Assembly (NCBI RefSeq): GCF_000768685.1
Contig: NZ_AVPK01000003.1
Span: 124,001-188,000 of the forward strand
From: Knoellia subterranea KCTC 19937
GTDB lineage: Bacteria; Actinomycetota; Actinomycetes; Actinomycetales; Dermatophilaceae
Direction: 5' to 3'
Length of the DNA: 64,000 bases
Position numbers and translations under genes: made by a program. The notes beneath the pieces are model-generated. The model was not told the origin of the DNA, made no database searches, and worked only from the letters and a program-made list of their open reading frames with translations. Shown in pieces: positions 52,131 to 59,948 of this stretch; the first letter of the stretch is position 1; each line of letters opens with the position of its first letter.

Positions 52131-52861
52131 ACCCGCGCATCACCCTCGCCACGGCGGCCCGCATCCTGCGCCAACTGCGCACCGACCACCGCACCATCGC
52201 CATGATGCTCGTCGTCCCCTGCGTGCTCATCGGACTGCTGGCCTGGATCTTTGACGGCACGCCGGTCTTCGATCGCATCGGCGCGGCCCTGCTCGGAGTG
52301 TTCCCCTTCGTCGTGATGTTCATCGTCACGAGCGTGGCCACACTGCGCGAACGCACCTCGGGCACCCTGGAGCGGCTCCTCACGACGCCGCTCGGCAAGG
52401 GCGACTTCATGCTCGGATATGCCCTGGCCTTCGGGGCCATGGCAGTCGTGCAGGCCCTCGCCGCAACGGGATTCGCCGTCTGGGTGTGCGATCTCGACAT
52501 CGCCGGACCCGCGTGGCTGCTCGTCGTCGTCGCCGTTCTCGATGCGCTCCTCGGCACTGCCCTGGGACTGCTCGTGAGCGGCTTCGCGTCGACGGAGTTC
52601 CAGGCGGTGCAGTTCATGCCCGCGCTCGTCCTGCCCCAGTTCCTGCTGTGCGGTTTGCTCGTCGCCCGAGAATCGCTGCCGTCGGTGCTGTCCGCGATCT
52701 CGGACGTCCTACCCCTCTCGTATGCCGTGGACGCGATGCGCACGATTGCTACGGATCCCGAACCGCTCGGCGAGGTCGCCTCCGACATCGGAATCATCGC
52801 CGGTGCCATCGTGCTCGCCCTCGCCCTGGGCAGCCTCACCCTGCGTCGTCGCACCCCGTGA
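52127..52861 (+). CDS. ABC-2 type permease
   Basis: Membrane partner of the ATPase just upstream, 244 residues, about six transmembrane helices. It has the short ABC-2 family layout (TAARILRQLRTDHRTIAMMLVVPCVL start; TLRERTSGTLERLLTTPLGKGDFMLGY in the first cytoplasmic loop; LPLSYAVDAMRTIATDPEP before the last helix), typical of NodJ/YhhJ-like exporters. It starts at GTG overlapping the ATPase stop. A copy of the dispersed word lies between this gene and putB. Confidence 0.9.
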   Translation: MNPRITLATAARILRQLRTDHRTIAMMLVVPCVLIGLLAWIFDGTPVFDRIGAALLGVFPFVVMFIVTSVATLRERTSGTLERLLTTPLGKGDFMLGYALAFGAMAVVQALAATGFAVWVCDLDIAGPAWLLVVVAVLDALLGTALGLLVSGFASTEFQAVQFMPALVLPQFLLCGLLVARESLPSVLSAISDVLPLSYAVDAMRTIATDPEPLGEVASDIGIIAGAIVLALALGSLTLRRRTP

Positions 52862-52918
52862 CCGCGTCCCCGCCTGAACGGGTGAGGGGGCCGCGACGGG
52901 AGGCGGCTGCAGTGGCGG

Positions 52919-52930
52919 GCGGACGGCATA
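52919..52930 (-). repeat. Dispersed word TATGCCGTCCGC, exact copy
   Basis: GGGCGGACGGCATACCCC, between the ABC permease and the proline dehydrogenase gene. Confidence 0.9.
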
Positions 52931-52976
52931 CCCCGTCGGTTCTGGCGACCGGCCATGAACGGTTAGCCTGACGCCC

Positions 52977-53927
52977 GTGGATGCCTCAGATCTCCTTCGC
53001 TCCGGACTGCTTCACCTCTCCGACTCGAGCATGGTGCGCAGCACCATCGAGAAGGCGCCGGTGAGCCGCAGCGTGGTCCAGCGCTACGTCCCCGGAACGG
53101 ACGTCGCCCACGCGGTCGCCGCCACGGCCGAACTCCGCGCGACCAACCGACAGGTCACCATCGACTACCTCGGCGAGGACACCCTCGACGCCGGGCAGGC
53201 CGCGCACACCGTCGACACCTACGTCGGGCTGCTGCGCGCCCTCAAGGCCGCGAACCTCAGCCAGTTCGGCGCCGCCGAGGTGAGCGTCAAGCTCAGCGCC
53301 GTCGGTCAGGCCCTCCCCAGGGACGGCGAGAAGATCGCCCTCGACAACGCCCGGCGCATCTGCGAGATCGCGCAGGAGGCCGACACCACGGTCACCCTCG
53401 ACATGGAGGACCACACGACGACCGACTCGACGCTGTCGATCCTTGCGGAGCTGCGCAAGGACTTCCCGACGACCGGCGCCGTGCTCCAGTCCTACCTGCA
53501 CCGCACCGAGAGCGACTGCCGCGACCTCGCCACCTCCGGAAGCCGCGTCCGGCTCTGCAAGGGCGCCTACAAGGAGCCGGCGTCGGTTGCCTATCAGGAC
53601 GCGGAGGACGTCGACCTCTCCTACGTCCGCTGCCTCAAGATCCTCATGGCCGGTGACGGCTACCCGATGGTTGCGAGCCACGACCCGCGCCTCATCGACA
53701 TCGCCCGGGCCCTGGCCAGTCGTCAGGGACGCGAGCCCGACTCCTACGAGTTCCAGATGCTCTACGGCATCCGCCCCGAGGAGCAGACCCGAATCGCCGA
53801 CCGCGGGCACCAGATGCGGGTCTACATCCCGTTCGGCGAGGAGTGGTACGGCTACCTCATGCGCCGCATGGCCGAGCGCCCCGCCAACCTCCAGTTCTTC
53901 CTGCGCTCCCTCCTCTCCAAGAACTGA
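52977..53927 (+). CDS. Proline dehydrogenase (monofunctional)
   Basis: FAD-dependent oxidation of proline to pyrroline-5-carboxylate. It has 316 residues and only the PRODH barrel, not the large PutA form. Signatures: VTIDYLGEDTLD, EVSVKLSAVGQ, VTLDMEDHTTTDSTL, VLQSYLHRTESDC, VRLCKGAYKEPASVAY, VASHDPRLIDIA, QMLYGIRPEEQTR and the end VYIPFGEEWYGYLMRRMAERPAN. GTG start. The pyrroline-5-carboxylate dehydrogenase gene is not adjacent. proC, which catalyses the reverse direction of proline metabolism, lies 147 bases downstream behind a two-way hairpin region. Confidence 0.94.
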   Translation: MDASDLLRSGLLHLSDSSMVRSTIEKAPVSRSVVQRYVPGTDVAHAVAATAELRATNRQVTIDYLGEDTLDAGQAAHTVDTYVGLLRALKAANLSQFGAAEVSVKLSAVGQALPRDGEKIALDNARRICEIAQEADTTVTLDMEDHTTTDSTLSILAELRKDFPTTGAVLQSYLHRTESDCRDLATSGSRVRLCKGAYKEPASVAYQDAEDVDLSYVRCLKILMAGDGYPMVASHDPRLIDIARALASRQGREPDSYEFQMLYGIRPEEQTRIADRGHQMRVYIPFGEEWYGYLMRRMAERPANLQFFLRSLLSKN

Positions 53928-53933
53928 CCCCCA

Positions 53934-53998
53934 CTCGACCCGACAAAGGCCCGCTCAACCCTTTGTGGCACCTCGGGTCGAGGAGCCCTTTGTCGGGT
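53934..53998 (+). terminator. putB-proC intergenic region with two mutually exclusive hairpins
   Basis: One fold pairs CTCGACCCGA (53934-53943) with TCGGGTCGAG (53973-53982), enclosing CAAAGG/CCTTTG. The other pairs ACCCGACAAAGG (53938-53949) with CCTTTGTCGGGT (53987-53998). They share bases and cannot form together. Probably a terminator after the proline dehydrogenase gene, possibly with a switch. Confidence 0.7.
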
Positions 53999-54074
53999 GA
54001 CCCGATAATGGGGCGGCTGGTCTGTTCGTGAAACGCGCGTGAAGCGTGAGGTGACGAGGGCTTAGTCTCGCGCC

Positions 54075-54875
54075 ATGGGAACGGTTGCGATCTTCGGTGC
54101 TGGCGTCATGGGGGAAACCCTGCTCTCGGGACTTCTGCGCGCCGGGCGACCGGCCGATCAGCTGGTCATCACCGAGCGTCGACCCGAGCGCGCGGCGGAG
54201 CTGACCGAGAAGTACGGCGTGCGCGCCCTCTCCAACGTCGAGGCGGCCGAACTCGCCGACACCCTCGTCCTCGTGGTCAAGCCGCAGGACATGGGGACCC
54301 TGCTCGACGAGATCAGCCCGCACGTCGCCGAGGGCAACCTCGTGGTGAGCCTCGCCGCGGGCATCACGACCGACTACATCGAGCGTCGCCTGTCCGACGG
54401 CCGCTCGGTGGTGCGCGTCATGCCCAACACGCCGGCCCTCGTCGACCAGGGCATGGCGGCCGTGAGTGGTGGGCGGCACTGCGTCCCCGAGCAGCTCCAG
54501 CACGCCACCGAACTTCTCGCGGCGACGGGCAAGGTGACCGAGGTCCCCGAGAAGATGCTCGACGCAGTCACCGCCATCAGCGGCAGTGGTCCGGCCTACA
54601 TCTTCTATGTCGTCGAGGCGATGATCGAGGCCGGCGTCGTCCTGGGGATGCCGCGCGCCACGGCGACCGAACTCGTCACGCAGACTCTCTTCGGCGCGGC
54701 GACAATGCTGCGTGAGACGGGCCAGCACCCCACCGTGCTGCGCGAGCAGGTGACCTCGCCCGGCGGCACGACGGCCGCTGCGCTGCGCGAGCTCGACGAC
54801 CACAAGGTGCGCGCGGCGTTCATCAGCGCGATGGAGGCTGCGGCGGTGAGGTCGCGTGAACTCTCCGGTGAGTGA
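54075..54875 (+). CDS. proC: Pyrroline-5-carboxylate reductase
   Basis: Last step of proline synthesis. It has 266 residues. NADP loop VAIFGAGVMGETLLSGLLRAGR, VRVMPNTPALVDQGMAAVS, AISGSGPAYIFYVVEAMIEAG and the C-terminal signature REQVTSPGGTTAAALREL are present. The gene has its own leader. It overlaps the first of two GNAT genes by 20 bases if GTG 54856 is used. In mycobacteria proC is followed by the small HTH gene and bS22; here two GNAT genes, an RCK gene and acuC come between. Confidence 0.95.
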   Translation: MGTVAIFGAGVMGETLLSGLLRAGRPADQLVITERRPERAAELTEKYGVRALSNVEAAELADTLVLVVKPQDMGTLLDEISPHVAEGNLVVSLAAGITTDYIERRLSDGRSVVRVMPNTPALVDQGMAAVSGGRHCVPEQLQHATELLAATGKVTEVPEKMLDAVTAISGSGPAYIFYVVEAMIEAGVVLGMPRATATELVTQTLFGAATMLRETGQHPTVLREQVTSPGGTTAAALRELDDHKVRAAFISAMEAAAVRSRELSGE

Positions 54876-55383
54876 CGTGACGGCGCCGGTCATCGAGATC
54901 GTCGCCGTCACCGACGCGAACTGGCGCACCTATCGCGACGTACGGCTCGCCGCGCTACTCGACACGCCTCGCGCGTTTGCGAGCACGTATGCCGGCAACG
55001 CGGATCGCGATGACGCCTCCTGGCTCGCTCGGCTCGAGACGACAGACATCTGGCTCGCCTTCTGGGGCGACCGTCCCATCGGGACCGTGGCCATCTGGCA
55101 CGCGGACGACCAACCCGAGGACGAGACGTTCCTCATCGGCATGTGGGTGTCGGCGTCGGCGCGCGGGCACGGTGTCGGGGATCAACTCATCGTGGAGGCA
55201 CTCGCCAGCGCTGCGGCGAAAGGGTTCGCCCGGGTCCACCTGGACGTCGCGGAGGAGAACCTGCCGGCCAGGCGGCTCTACGAGCGGCACGGGTTCGCGC
55301 TCACCGGCGGCACGTGGGACAACCCGCTGTACGGCGGGATCCGCGAACTCGGGTACGCCGTCACGCTGCCGACGCACCCCTGA
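54856..55383 (+). CDS. GNAT N-acetyltransferase (first of a tandem pair)
   Basis: A 175-residue acetyltransferase. The fold starts ANWRTYRDVRLAALLDTPRAFASTY and has the acetyl-CoA loop in MWVSASARGHGVGDQLIVEA and ARVHLDVAEENLPARRLYERHGF, the standard motif B. The start GTG 54856 has GGTGAGG nearby; GTG 54868 is possible. It is followed after 48 bases by a second GNAT gene of the same length and similar opening, so the two probably arose by duplication. Substrate unknown. Confidence 0.85.
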   Translation: MNSPVSDVTAPVIEIVAVTDANWRTYRDVRLAALLDTPRAFASTYAGNADRDDASWLARLETTDIWLAFWGDRPIGTVAIWHADDQPEDETFLIGMWVSASARGHGVGDQLIVEALASAAAKGFARVHLDVAEENLPARRLYERHGFALTGGTWDNPLYGGIRELGYAVTLPTHP

Positions 55384-55431
55384 ACGGACCCCGGGTTGCC
55401 TCCTGTCAGGGGCGTCGGGGAAAGTGGAGCC

Positions 55432-55959
55432 ATGAGCGAGATCAGCGTGCGCCCCCTGGGCGAAGAGGACTGGCAGCAGTACCGCGACACCCGACTGACC
55501 GCTCTGCGCGAGTCTCCCGAGGCCTTCGTGGCGACCGCCGAGGAGGAGGACGCCTACGACGAGGACTTCTGGCGCCTGCGGATGAACCGCTCGGCCCGCC
55601 TCCTCGCCGAGCGTGAGGACGGCCCGCTCGGCATCGTCAGCGTGGGTCGCGCGGACGAGGAGCACCCCAAGACGTCCGAGCTCTTCGGCCTGTGGGTCTC
55701 GCCCGAGGCACGTGGCACGGGAGTCGCCACCGCGCTCGTGCGAGCCGGTGCGACGCTGGCGCGTGACCAGGGTCAGCAGCAGCTCACCTACTGGGTGGGC
55801 AGCGACAACGGCCGTGCGGTCGCGTTCGCCAGCGGCTTCGGCTTCCGCCCGACCGGTCGTCGTCGCCCGATGCGCGTGCAGAACGGTGACGACGAGGACG
55901 AGGTCGCAATGGTGCTCGCCCTCGGCGGCGACCGCGGATCGGTCCCCACGGACTTCTGA
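55432..55959 (+). CDS. GNAT N-acetyltransferase (second of a tandem pair)
   Basis: A 175-residue acetyltransferase resembling its neighbour: EDWQQYRDTRLTALRESPEAF aligns with NWRTYRDVRLAALLDTPRAF. The acetyl-CoA loop is LWVSPEARGTGVATALVRAG, and motif B YWVGSDNGRAVAFASGFGFRPTGRR has lost the usual N-x-x-A-x-x-L-Y pattern, so its substrate may differ. The ATG at 55432 is preceded by GTGGAG. A 16-bp tandem repeat starts at its stop codon. Confidence 0.85.
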   Translation: MSEISVRPLGEEDWQQYRDTRLTALRESPEAFVATAEEEDAYDEDFWRLRMNRSARLLAEREDGPLGIVSVGRADEEHPKTSELFGLWVSPEARGTGVATALVRAGATLARDQGQQQLTYWVGSDNGRAVAFASGFGFRPTGRRRPMRVQNGDDEDEVAMVLALGGDRGSVPTDF

Positions 55960-56005
55960 GCAACCGCAGTTCCGAGCAACCGCAGTTCTGGGCAACCGCA
56001 GTTCC
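55958..56005. repeat. Three 16-bp tandem repeats
   Basis: GAGCAACCGCAGTTC(C/T) three times head to tail (third unit begins GGG). The first unit overlaps the GNAT stop codon; the array fills the gap to the converging RCK gene. Confidence 0.9.
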
Positions 56006-56030
56006 GAGCGGCCGCCGCCCGACCCGGCGA

Positions 56031-56696
56031 TCAGGGTCGCGCAGCGAGCCTCTCGAGCAGTTCCGTCGGACCGCTGACGATGAGCGTGTCGTGAGCCGAC
56101 ACCTTCGTCGACGGGACGGCATACGTGAAGTCCTCGCCGGGTGCCTTCACGCCGACGATCGTCACGCCGTACTTGCTCCGCAGCTTGCTCTGCTCCAACG
56201 TGAAGCCGATCGCTTCGGTGGGCGGTCGCATCTTGACGATCGCGAAGCCGTCGTCGAACTCGATGTAGTCCTGCAACTTGCCGCCGACGAGGTGTGCCAC
56301 GCGACGGCCGGTGTCGGCCTCGGGGCGAACGATGTGCTGCACGCCGATGCGGTCGAGGATGCGGGCGTGCTCGGGGGAGGTGGCCTTGGCCCAGATGTCG
56401 GGGATGCCGGCGTCGACGAGGTTGGCCGAGGTGAGGACGGACGCCTCGACCGATGAGCCGACGCCGACGATCGCGATCTTGTAGCGCGAGGCCTTGGCCT
56501 CCCGGATCACCTCCGCGTCGCTGGCGTCGGCGTGGATGATCGAGTTGAGGCGGCCGAGGAACTTCTCGGCGAGGAACCCGTCCTTCTCGATGGCGACGAC
56601 GCGATGGCCCAGGCGTCGCAACTCGAGGGCGGCGGCCCCTCCGAAACGCCCCAGTCCGACGACGAGGACGTCGAGATCGCTGTTCTTGGCCGGCAC
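56031..56696 (-). CDS. RCK/TrkA-family potassium uptake regulator (KtrA-like)
   Basis: A 221-residue cytoplasmic protein that normally gates a TrkH/KtrB potassium channel. RCK-N has LDVLVVGLGRFGGAAALELRRLGH and IIHADASDAEVIREA; RCK-C (about 140-220) follows with GVTIVGVKAPGEDFTYAVPSTKVSAHDTLIVSG. GTG at 56696 has GGGAGGA 7 bases upstream; the longer frame to 56804 would run into the promoter of the divergent acuC. No membrane subunit gene is adjacent, which is unusual, and it must act with a partner encoded elsewhere. Confidence 0.88.
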   Translation of the reverse strand: MPAKNSDLDVLVVGLGRFGGAAALELRRLGHRVVAIEKDGFLAEKFLGRLNSIIHADASDAEVIREAKASRYKIAIVGVGSSVEASVLTSANLVDAGIPDIWAKATSPEHARILDRIGVQHIVRPEADTGRRVAHLVGGKLQDYIEFDDGFAIVKMRPPTEAIGFTLEQSKLRSKYGVTIVGVKAPGEDFTYAVPSTKVSAHDTLIVSGPTELLERLAARP

Positions 56697-56802
56697 GGCT
56701 TCCTCCCGGTGGGCGACATTGGGGCAGCAGGTCCGGCGCAAGCGTGCACCGTTCGGGTCGAGGCTAACGCCCCGCGCGCCTCTGCCGGGTAGCGTGCCAC
56801 GC

Positions 56803-57993
56803 ATGGCTCATCGCACGCGCCTGGTCTGGGACGACGGCTTCACGGCATACAACTTCGGACCATCACACCCCATGGGGCCGGCGCGCCTTGCGCTGACGAC
56901 CAGGCTGCTGGACGACCTCGGGGTGCTCGAAGGGGTCGATGTGATCAGCCCGGACGTCGCGGACGACGATCTCCTCGCGCTGGTGCACGACCCCGCCTAC
57001 ATCGCCGCGGTCCGGGAGGCCTCAGTCGACCCCGACAGCGCCAACCCTCGGCGGGGACTCGGCACCGACGACGACCCGGCCTTCGTCGGCATGCACGAGG
57101 CGAGCGCTCGCATCGTTCAGGGCACGGTCGACCTGTGTGACGCGGTGTGGAGCGGCGAGATCGACCACGGCGTCAACTACTGTGGCGGGCTCCACCACGC
57201 GATGGCCACGCACGCCGCCGGATTCTGCATCTACAACGACATCGCGATCGGCATCCAGCGACTGCTCGACAGCGGTGCCGAGCGGGTCGCCTACGTCGAC
57301 ATCGACGTGCACCACGGCGATGGCGTGGAGCGGATCTTCTGGAACGACCCGCGCGTCCTCACCATCTCGGTGCACGAGTCGGGGCGCGCCCTCTTCCCCG
57401 GGACGGGCTGGCCGGGCGACATCGGTGGGCCCGATGCGCGGGGGACTGCCGTCAACGTGGCCCTTCCGCCGGGGACGGGCGACTCGGACTGGCTCCGGGC
57501 CATCGAGTCGGTCGTCCCGCCGGTGGTCGCGGCGTTCAAGCCGCAGGTCCTCGTGACCCAGCACGGCTGCGACAGCCACCGCCAGGACCCGCTCGCGCAC
57601 CTCAGCATCACGGTGGACGCGCAGCGTCGGGCCCACGAGTGTCTCCATCGGCTCGCGCACGACCACGCCGACGGCAAGTGGGTGGCCCTGGGTGGCGGGG
57701 GCTACGAGCTGGTGGATGTCGTGCCGCGCTCCTGGGCGCACCTGACCGCGATTGCCGCACACACGCCCGTGCCGACCTCGACGCCGATCCCCGTGGAGTG
57801 GCTCGACCACGTGCGCGAGACCTACGGCCGTGAAGGGCCGGCGACGATGGGTGACCTCGCCGAGAAGGACCTGCCGATCTGGGTCCGGCCGTGGGCGATG
57901 GGACACAACCCGGACCGAGGCGGGGACGCCGCCATCCTCGCGACGCGTCAAGCGGTGTTCCCGCTCCATGGGCTTGAGCCATGGTTCGACTGA
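56803..57993 (+). CDS. acuC: AcuC-like zinc deacetylase (histone deacetylase superfamily)
   Basis: A 396-residue arginase/deacetylase-fold enzyme. In Bacillus, AcuC deacetylates acetyl-CoA synthetase. Seen here: DDGFTAYNFGPSHPMGPARL, NYCGGLHHAMATHAAGFCIYND (catalytic His pair), VAYVDIDVHHGDGVERIFW (zinc ligands), VTQHGCDSHRQDPLAHL and VALGGGGYELVDV with the transition-state Tyr. AcuA and AcuB genes are not next to it; the two GNAT genes are close but not in the same operon. It is divergent from the RCK gene. Confidence 0.9.
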   Translation: MAHRTRLVWDDGFTAYNFGPSHPMGPARLALTTRLLDDLGVLEGVDVISPDVADDDLLALVHDPAYIAAVREASVDPDSANPRRGLGTDDDPAFVGMHEASARIVQGTVDLCDAVWSGEIDHGVNYCGGLHHAMATHAAGFCIYNDIAIGIQRLLDSGAERVAYVDIDVHHGDGVERIFWNDPRVLTISVHESGRALFPGTGWPGDIGGPDARGTAVNVALPPGTGDSDWLRAIESVVPPVVAAFKPQVLVTQHGCDSHRQDPLAHLSITVDAQRRAHECLHRLAHDHADGKWVALGGGGYELVDVVPRSWAHLTAIAAHTPVPTSTPIPVEWLDHVRETYGREGPATMGDLAEKDLPIWVRPWAMGHNPDRGGDAAILATRQAVFPLHGLEPWFD

Positions 57994-58160
57994 CGCGGAT
58001 TTCTCACCACTTGGCAGCGTGTCGGCTGGACTTCGGAAAAATTCGGCTCCACCGACTTCCCCAATCGTCACACCAGCCCCTATGGTTGCTTCTTGCACGC
58101 CCGTAGGTCACTGCCGGTGGGGAAGCCGGCGATGCGCGCGTGCAGAAGATCGAGGTGGCA

Positions 58161-58358
58161 ATGTCTCAGGAACGTCTTGCCGAAGTGCGGTTTCTCACCG
58201 TTGCCGAGGTGGCCTCGATCATGCGCGTGTCCAAGATGACCGTCTATCGCATGGTGCATGGAGGCGAACTGCCCGCCGTGCGTGTGGGTCGGTCCTTCCG
58301 GGTTCCCGAGGACGAGGTGCAGAAGTACCTCCGGGAGTCCTACATGGGCACCGCGTGA
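58161..58358 (+). CDS. Small excisionase-like HTH protein
   Basis: A 65-residue DNA-binding protein with a MerR/excisionase-type winged helix: FLTVAEVASIMRVSKMTVYRMVHGGELPAVRVGRSFRVPEDEV. Despite the family name it is not a phage gene: the same small gene lies before bS22 in mycobacteria (Rv0500A as I recall). A longer frame begins with GTG at 58140, but ATG at 58161 has GAGGTGG just before it. Target unknown. A 15-bp hairpin follows its stop. Confidence 0.88.
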   Translation: MSQERLAEVRFLTVAEVASIMRVSKMTVYRMVHGGELPAVRVGRSFRVPEDEVQKYLRESYMGTA

Positions 58359-58375
58359 GCGAGTCGGACAACAAC

Positions 58376-58410
58376 GCCGAAGGCCGGACCGATGTGGTCC
58401 GGCCTTCGGC
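58376..58410 (+). terminator. Terminator after the HTH gene
   Basis: GCCGAAGGCCGGACC pairs perfectly over 15 bp with 58396-58410; loop GATGT. It isolates the HTH gene from bS22. Confidence 0.9.
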
Positions 58411-58620
58411 ATGTCCGGCGGGCTGACCCCCGCTGGTCTCGCCCCGCTGGTCTCGCGAGGCGGGCGCGGGAGTAGGCCGCGAGGCGGCCCCGTTTGGGCA
58501 CACGGGCGCACCGCCGGTAGGGTTGCCCCTCGACACACGCGCGCCGGTCGGCCGCGCAGGCCGATCAGCAGCTGCTGGTCCACCGTCGTTCGCATTTCTC
58601 TCAATCAGCAAGGACTGCTC

Positions 58621-58719
58621 ATGGGTTCAGTGATCAAGAAGCGTCGCAAGCGCATGGCGAAGAAGAAGCACCGCAAGTTGCTTCGCAAGACGCGCCACCA
58701 GCGTCGCAACAAGAAGTGA
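58621..58719 (+). CDS. Ribosomal protein bS22 (AURKAIP1/COX24 domain)
   Basis: A 32-residue, extremely basic protein (MGSVIKKRRKRMAKKKHRKL, continuing LRKTRHQRRNKK) that matches bS22, the small actinobacterial ribosomal protein found near the decoding centre of the mycobacterial 30S subunit. It is too short for most gene callers. AAGGA stands about 10 bases before the ATG. A terminator with a short T-rich run follows. Its position between the small HTH gene and the SDR gene is conserved. Confidence 0.95.
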   Translation: MGSVIKKRRKRMAKKKHRKLLRKTRHQRRNKK

Positions 58720-58740
58720 CGCGTCCCTGACGCGATGCAG

Positions 58741-58766
58741 CGACCTCCGCCTTTTCGGCGGGGGTC
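58741..58766 (+). terminator. Terminator after bS22
   Basis: CGACCTCCGCC pairs with GGCGGGGGTCG (11 bp, one wobble), followed by TTCTGCTTTCC. Confidence 0.85.
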
Positions 58767-58783
58767 GTTCTGCTTTCCTGGGG

Positions 58784-58795
58784 TATGCCGTCCGC
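58784..58795 (+). repeat. Dispersed word TATGCCGTCCGC, exact copy
   Basis: GGGGTATGCCGTCCGCTCCC, 17 bases after the bS22 terminator and upstream of the SDR gene. Confidence 0.9.
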
Positions 58796-58907
58796 TCCCG
58801 TTCCGCTTCCGGCCCGACTTCTGCGTGACCGCCCTCTCCAACCTTTCCCTTCGTGGTGCCGCGCCAAGTAGGGTCGAGCCTGAACGCGCATCGAGGAGAG
58901 GGAGCCC

Positions 58908-59948
58908 GTGGGTCAGGTAGTTCTCGTGACAGGGGTGTCCCGCTACATCGGCGGCGTCCTGGCCCGGCGACTCGCCGCCGATCCCTCCGTGGAGAAGGTC
59001 ATCGGCGTGGACGTCATCCCGCCTCCTCGCGACCTCGGTGGGGCGGAGTTCATCCGCGCGGACATTCGCAATCCGATGATCGGCAAGGTCATCGCCCAGG
59101 GTGACGTCGACACGGTCGTCCACGCCAACGTCATCGCGACGCCGACCTTCGCCGGGGGCCGCACCCCGCAGAAGGAGATCAACGTCATCGGCACGATGCA
59201 GCTGCTCGCTGCGTGCCAGAAGGCCGGGACGGTCAAGCGTCTCGTCGTGAAGTCCACGGCCGCGGTCTATGGGTCGACACCTCGCGACCCCGCGATGTTC
59301 ACCGAGGAGATGAGCGCCAAGCGGCTGCCGTCCTCGGGCTTCGGCAAGGACTCCATCGAGGTCGAGGGCTACGTCCGTGGTTTCGCTCGACGCCGCCCCG
59401 ACACCGAGATCCTCACCCTGCGCTTCGCCAACATCATCGGTCCGCGCATCCGGACGTCCATCACGGACTACTTCAACTTGCCGGTCATCCCCGTGCCGTT
59501 CGGCTACGACGCGCGGCTGCAGTTCTTCCACGAGGACGACGCCATCGCTGCGCTGGCCCGCGGCGTCACGGGTTCCACGACCGGAGTCGTCAACCTCGCC
59601 GGTGAAGGCGTGCTCACCGTGCTGCAGGCGGCTTCGATCGTTCGGCGCCCTGTCGTCATGGTGCCCATGGCCGCGGCCGGCACGATCGGCGGCCTCGGCA
59701 AGCGCTTCGGACTCGTCGACTTCAGCCCGGACCAGATGTCCTTCCTGGCCTTCGGCCGAGGCATGGACACCACGGTCATGCACGACAGCTTCGGCTTCAC
59801 GCCGAAGTTCTCGACGCGTGCCGCATTCGAGGACTACGCCCGGACCGTCAGCCCGGTCTATCCGTCCATGGACGGCGTGGCCGGGGCTGTCGGAGGGCTG
59901 GTGGGCGCCGCCCAGCAGGTGTTGGGTCGAGGCAGGGGGAAGCACTGA
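58908..59948 (+). CDS. Extended SDR, GalE2-like NAD(P)-binding protein
   Basis: A 346-residue epimerase/dehydratase-like SDR. The coenzyme loop is VLVTGVSRYIGGVLARRLA, with FIRADIRNPMIGKVI and VKSTAAVYGSTPRDPAM. The usual catalytic YxxxK is not clear: the region reads LPSSGFGKDSIEVEGY, with Lys present but no Tyr at the -4 position, so it may not act as a classical epimerase. The GTG start lies behind GGAGAGGGAG. It overlaps the acyltransferase gene by one base (TGATG). In position it matches M. tuberculosis galE2 (Rv0501). Confidence 0.85.
   Translation: MGQVVLVTGVSRYIGGVLARRLAADPSVEKVIGVDVIPPPRDLGGAEFIRADIRNPMIGKVIAQGDVDTVVHANVIATPTFAGGRTPQKEINVIGTMQLLAACQKAGTVKRLVVKSTAAVYGSTPRDPAMFTEEMSAKRLPSSGFGKDSIEVEGYVRGFARRRPDTEILTLRFANIIGPRIRTSITDYFNLPVIPVPFGYDARLQFFHEDDAIAALARGVTGSTTGVVNLAGEGVLTVLQAASIVRRPVVMVPMAAAGTIGGLGKRFGLVDFSPDQMSFLAFGRGMDTTVMHDSFGFTPKFSTRAAFEDYARTVSPVYPSMDGVAGAVGGLVGAAQQVLGRGRGKH

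Noticed and set aside
58161-58358. Phage excisionase suggesting a prophage
   Set aside because: The gene has a conserved chromosomal position before bS22 and there is no integrase or phage gene nearby.
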